Positions 5,202 through 6,503 of a DNA stretch of 6,503 nucleotides are shown here, one piece after another. This DNA is from an uncultured Methylococcaceae bacterium (GTDB taxonomy: Bacteria; Pseudomonadota; Gammaproteobacteria; Methylococcales; Methylomonadaceae): contig CAIUYS010000645.1 in the NCBI GenBank assembly GCA_903903365.1, positions 1 through 6,503 on the forward strand. The letters are read 5' to 3'. The translations under genes and the position numbers were made by a program. Each line of letters starts with the position of its first letter. Position 1 is the stretch's first letter. Under the pieces are notes generated by a model that saw only the letters and a list, made by a program, of their open reading frames with translations, was not told where the DNA came from and searched no databases.

Positions 5202-6503
5202 CTAGTTTTTGGTTGTACCTGCATCATCCAGTGACTTTAAAATCTCTTTTGCCTCATCCAGCCCAGTAAAACCACCTTTTTTATCAACGGCTTTCTGCAA
5301 GAACTCACGGGCTTTAGCGGTATCATTTTGTTTGAAATAAATCATGCCTAAATGATAATTACTGACTGCGGACTCAGGTTCTTTTGCTAATACTTTTAAC
5401 AACAATTCCTGGGCTTTGGCATAGTTGGCTTGCTTATAAGCAATCCACCCAACAGTATCAAGCGTATTAGGGTTATCGATTTTTTCCAAAGGCTCAGCCA
5501 GTTTAGCGGCACGCTCAATGCCGGCAGTGTCTTTAGCGTAATCAGACAGGTAACTGGTTAGATTGTTTAGCGCTTCCATTGACTCGGGATGCTGTTTATA
5601 GGCCTCTTCAAACACCGCAATGGCTTTGTCTTGCTCTCCACCTTGGGTATAAATAGTAACCAAATCATTAACCAATTCCATTGCACTTTTCGTGTTAACA
5701 ATACCTTCTTGATAAGCTTTTATGGCTTCGGTTTTATTTGCTTGCGCACCATAAGACATGGCTATCATACGATAAGGAATGGGCCAATCAGGTTTGATGG
5801 CTGACGCTTTTTTAAAGGCACCAATCGCCTCATTAAACTTTTTATCGCTTAAGTAAACCCCGCCCAATAAATTGTAAGCGACAAAGTTTTTAGGTTGTTG
5901 CTTGATAGTTTCATTCAACTTGGCAACCGCTTTATCGGTCTGTTTAAGCGCCAAATAACTTTTAACCAGTTGAGTCAGTGGTTCTATCGCATCAGGTTGT
6001 ATCGACAGAGCGCGTTCAAAGGCGGGTACGCTTTTATCAACCTTCCCTTCTGCCTGAAAGGCCAAGCCGGACAGAAAATAGCCCATACCTTCTTTTGGAA
6101 CCGCTTCCTGCAGGCGTTTTGCTGCATCTTGCGCCTTATCCCATTTTTTATCGGTCAGGTACACTTTATAGATGGCTTCCAGTCCACGCTTGCTTTTAGG
6201 ATCGGCGGTTATCAGTTCATTAATTTGCTGCACTGCCCGTTCAGTCTCACCCGATTGTTGCAGTAAACTGGCCAAATCAAGTCGGGCCGATTCATCTTTA
6301 GGGGCAATTTGAACTATTTTTTCCATGTTTTCACGCGCCAAAACAAGGTCTTTATTCATCAAATGCGCGGTACTCAATAATTTAAGTATTTTAACGTTTT
6401 GAGGTTGATCAACCAATACCGCTCTAAAATCACCTATCGCTTCAGGTATTTTTTTCTCGGACAAAGCAAACTCGCCACGTAACGATAAGGCATCAGAATC
6501 ACG
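5202..6503 (-). CDS. TPR-repeat protein of the EPS/PEP-CTERM system, PrsT-like (5' partial, start outside the window)
   Basis: The minus-strand frame is open from the right edge to the TAG at 5202-5204, giving 433 C-terminal residues. There is no reason to place a start inside: the first possible one is a TTG near 6464 without a binding site, and TPR sequence already runs through it (DALSLRGEFALSEKKIPEAI). About twelve consecutive tetratricopeptide units of about 34 residues fill the fragment, with the usual small-residue and Tyr/Ala positions, for example NFVAYNLLGGVYLSDKKFNE and SNYHLGMIYFKQNDTAKARE. A block near the end, LDTVGWIAYKQANYAKAQEL, is characteristic of large TPR proteins linked to exopolysaccharide loci, including PEP-CTERM PrsT (TIGR02917). 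These proteins are thought to scaffold EPS assembly or export at the periplasmic face. The length and any lipoprotein signal lie off the window, so PrsT is a likely but unproven name. Confidence 0.8.
   Translation of the reverse strand, partial: RDSDALSLRGEFALSEKKIPEAIGDFRAVLVDQPQNVKILKLLSTAHLMNKDLVLARENMEKIVQIAPKDESARLDLASLLQQSGETERAVQQINELITADPKSKRGLEAIYKVYLTDKKWDKAQDAAKRLQEAVPKEGMGYFLSGLAFQAEGKVDKSVPAFERALSIQPDAIEPLTQLVKSYLALKQTDKAVAKLNETIKQQPKNFVAYNLLGGVYLSDKKFNEAIGAFKKASAIKPDWPIPYRMIAMSYGAQANKTEAIKAYQEGIVNTKSAMELVNDLVTIYTQGGEQDKAIAVFEEAYKQHPESMEALNNLTSYLSDYAKDTAGIERAAKLAEPLEKIDNPNTLDTVGWIAYKQANYAKAQELLLKVLAKEPESAVSNYHLGMIYFKQNDTAKAREFLQKAVDKKGGFTGLDEAKEILKSLDDAGTTKN

Noticed and set aside
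5895..6266. 123-codon open frame on the plus strand opposite the TPR gene
   Set aside because: The opposite strand holds regular TPR units throughout; the plus-strand product has no recognisable family and no ribosome binding site.

Overview
The window looks like chromosomal DNA from a gammaproteobacterium, most likely a Methylococcales-type methanotroph. This rests on my recall of similar proteins (the exopolysaccharide gene set, a VPLPS-type PEP-CTERM tail, the TPR protein) and on moderate base composition; no database was consulted. The theme is an exopolysaccharide (EPS) / exosortase (PEP-CTERM) locus, but no exosortase gene is visible here.

Positions 1-2783 (+ strand) are a tight operon tail. 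It holds the C-terminus of an outer-membrane beta-barrel-like protein, then a Wzz/GumC-type polysaccharide chain-length protein starting at GTG 1 nt after the upstream stop, then a short BY-kinase (CpsD/CapB-like) protein 21 nt further on. Such a pair normally works as a membrane activator plus cytoplasmic tyrosine kinase controlling polymer length and export. Here the kinase has lost the Walker A lysine and the second Walker A' aspartate, so it is probably a pseudokinase.

Positions 2784-3166 are intergenic and carry a palindromic, MITE-like element (about 2851-3064), followed by a perfect TATAAT just before the next gene. Positions 3167-4255 (+) encode a secreted HEIGH zinc metalloprotease with a signal peptide and a PEP-CTERM-like sorting tail, a likely exosortase client. 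Positions 4256-4544 hold two adjacent hairpins and a second TATAAT. Positions 4545-4805 (+) encode an 86-residue, tryptophan-rich, two-helix membrane protein of unknown function.

Positions 4806-5201 are a 396-bp convergent intergenic region. It contains terminator-like hairpins, a G8 tract, a diverged fragment of the interior of the palindromic element, and a 10-bp-stem hairpin. Positions 5202-6503 (- strand) are the C-terminal 433 residues of a long TPR protein resembling the PEP-CTERM-associated TPR protein PrsT; its start lies outside the window.

The items most worth a second look are the degenerate BY-kinase, the duplicated HPDVIK motif in its partner, and the repeat element whose interior recurs 2.1 kb away. 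I found no RNA gene, CRISPR array or complete transposase gene.
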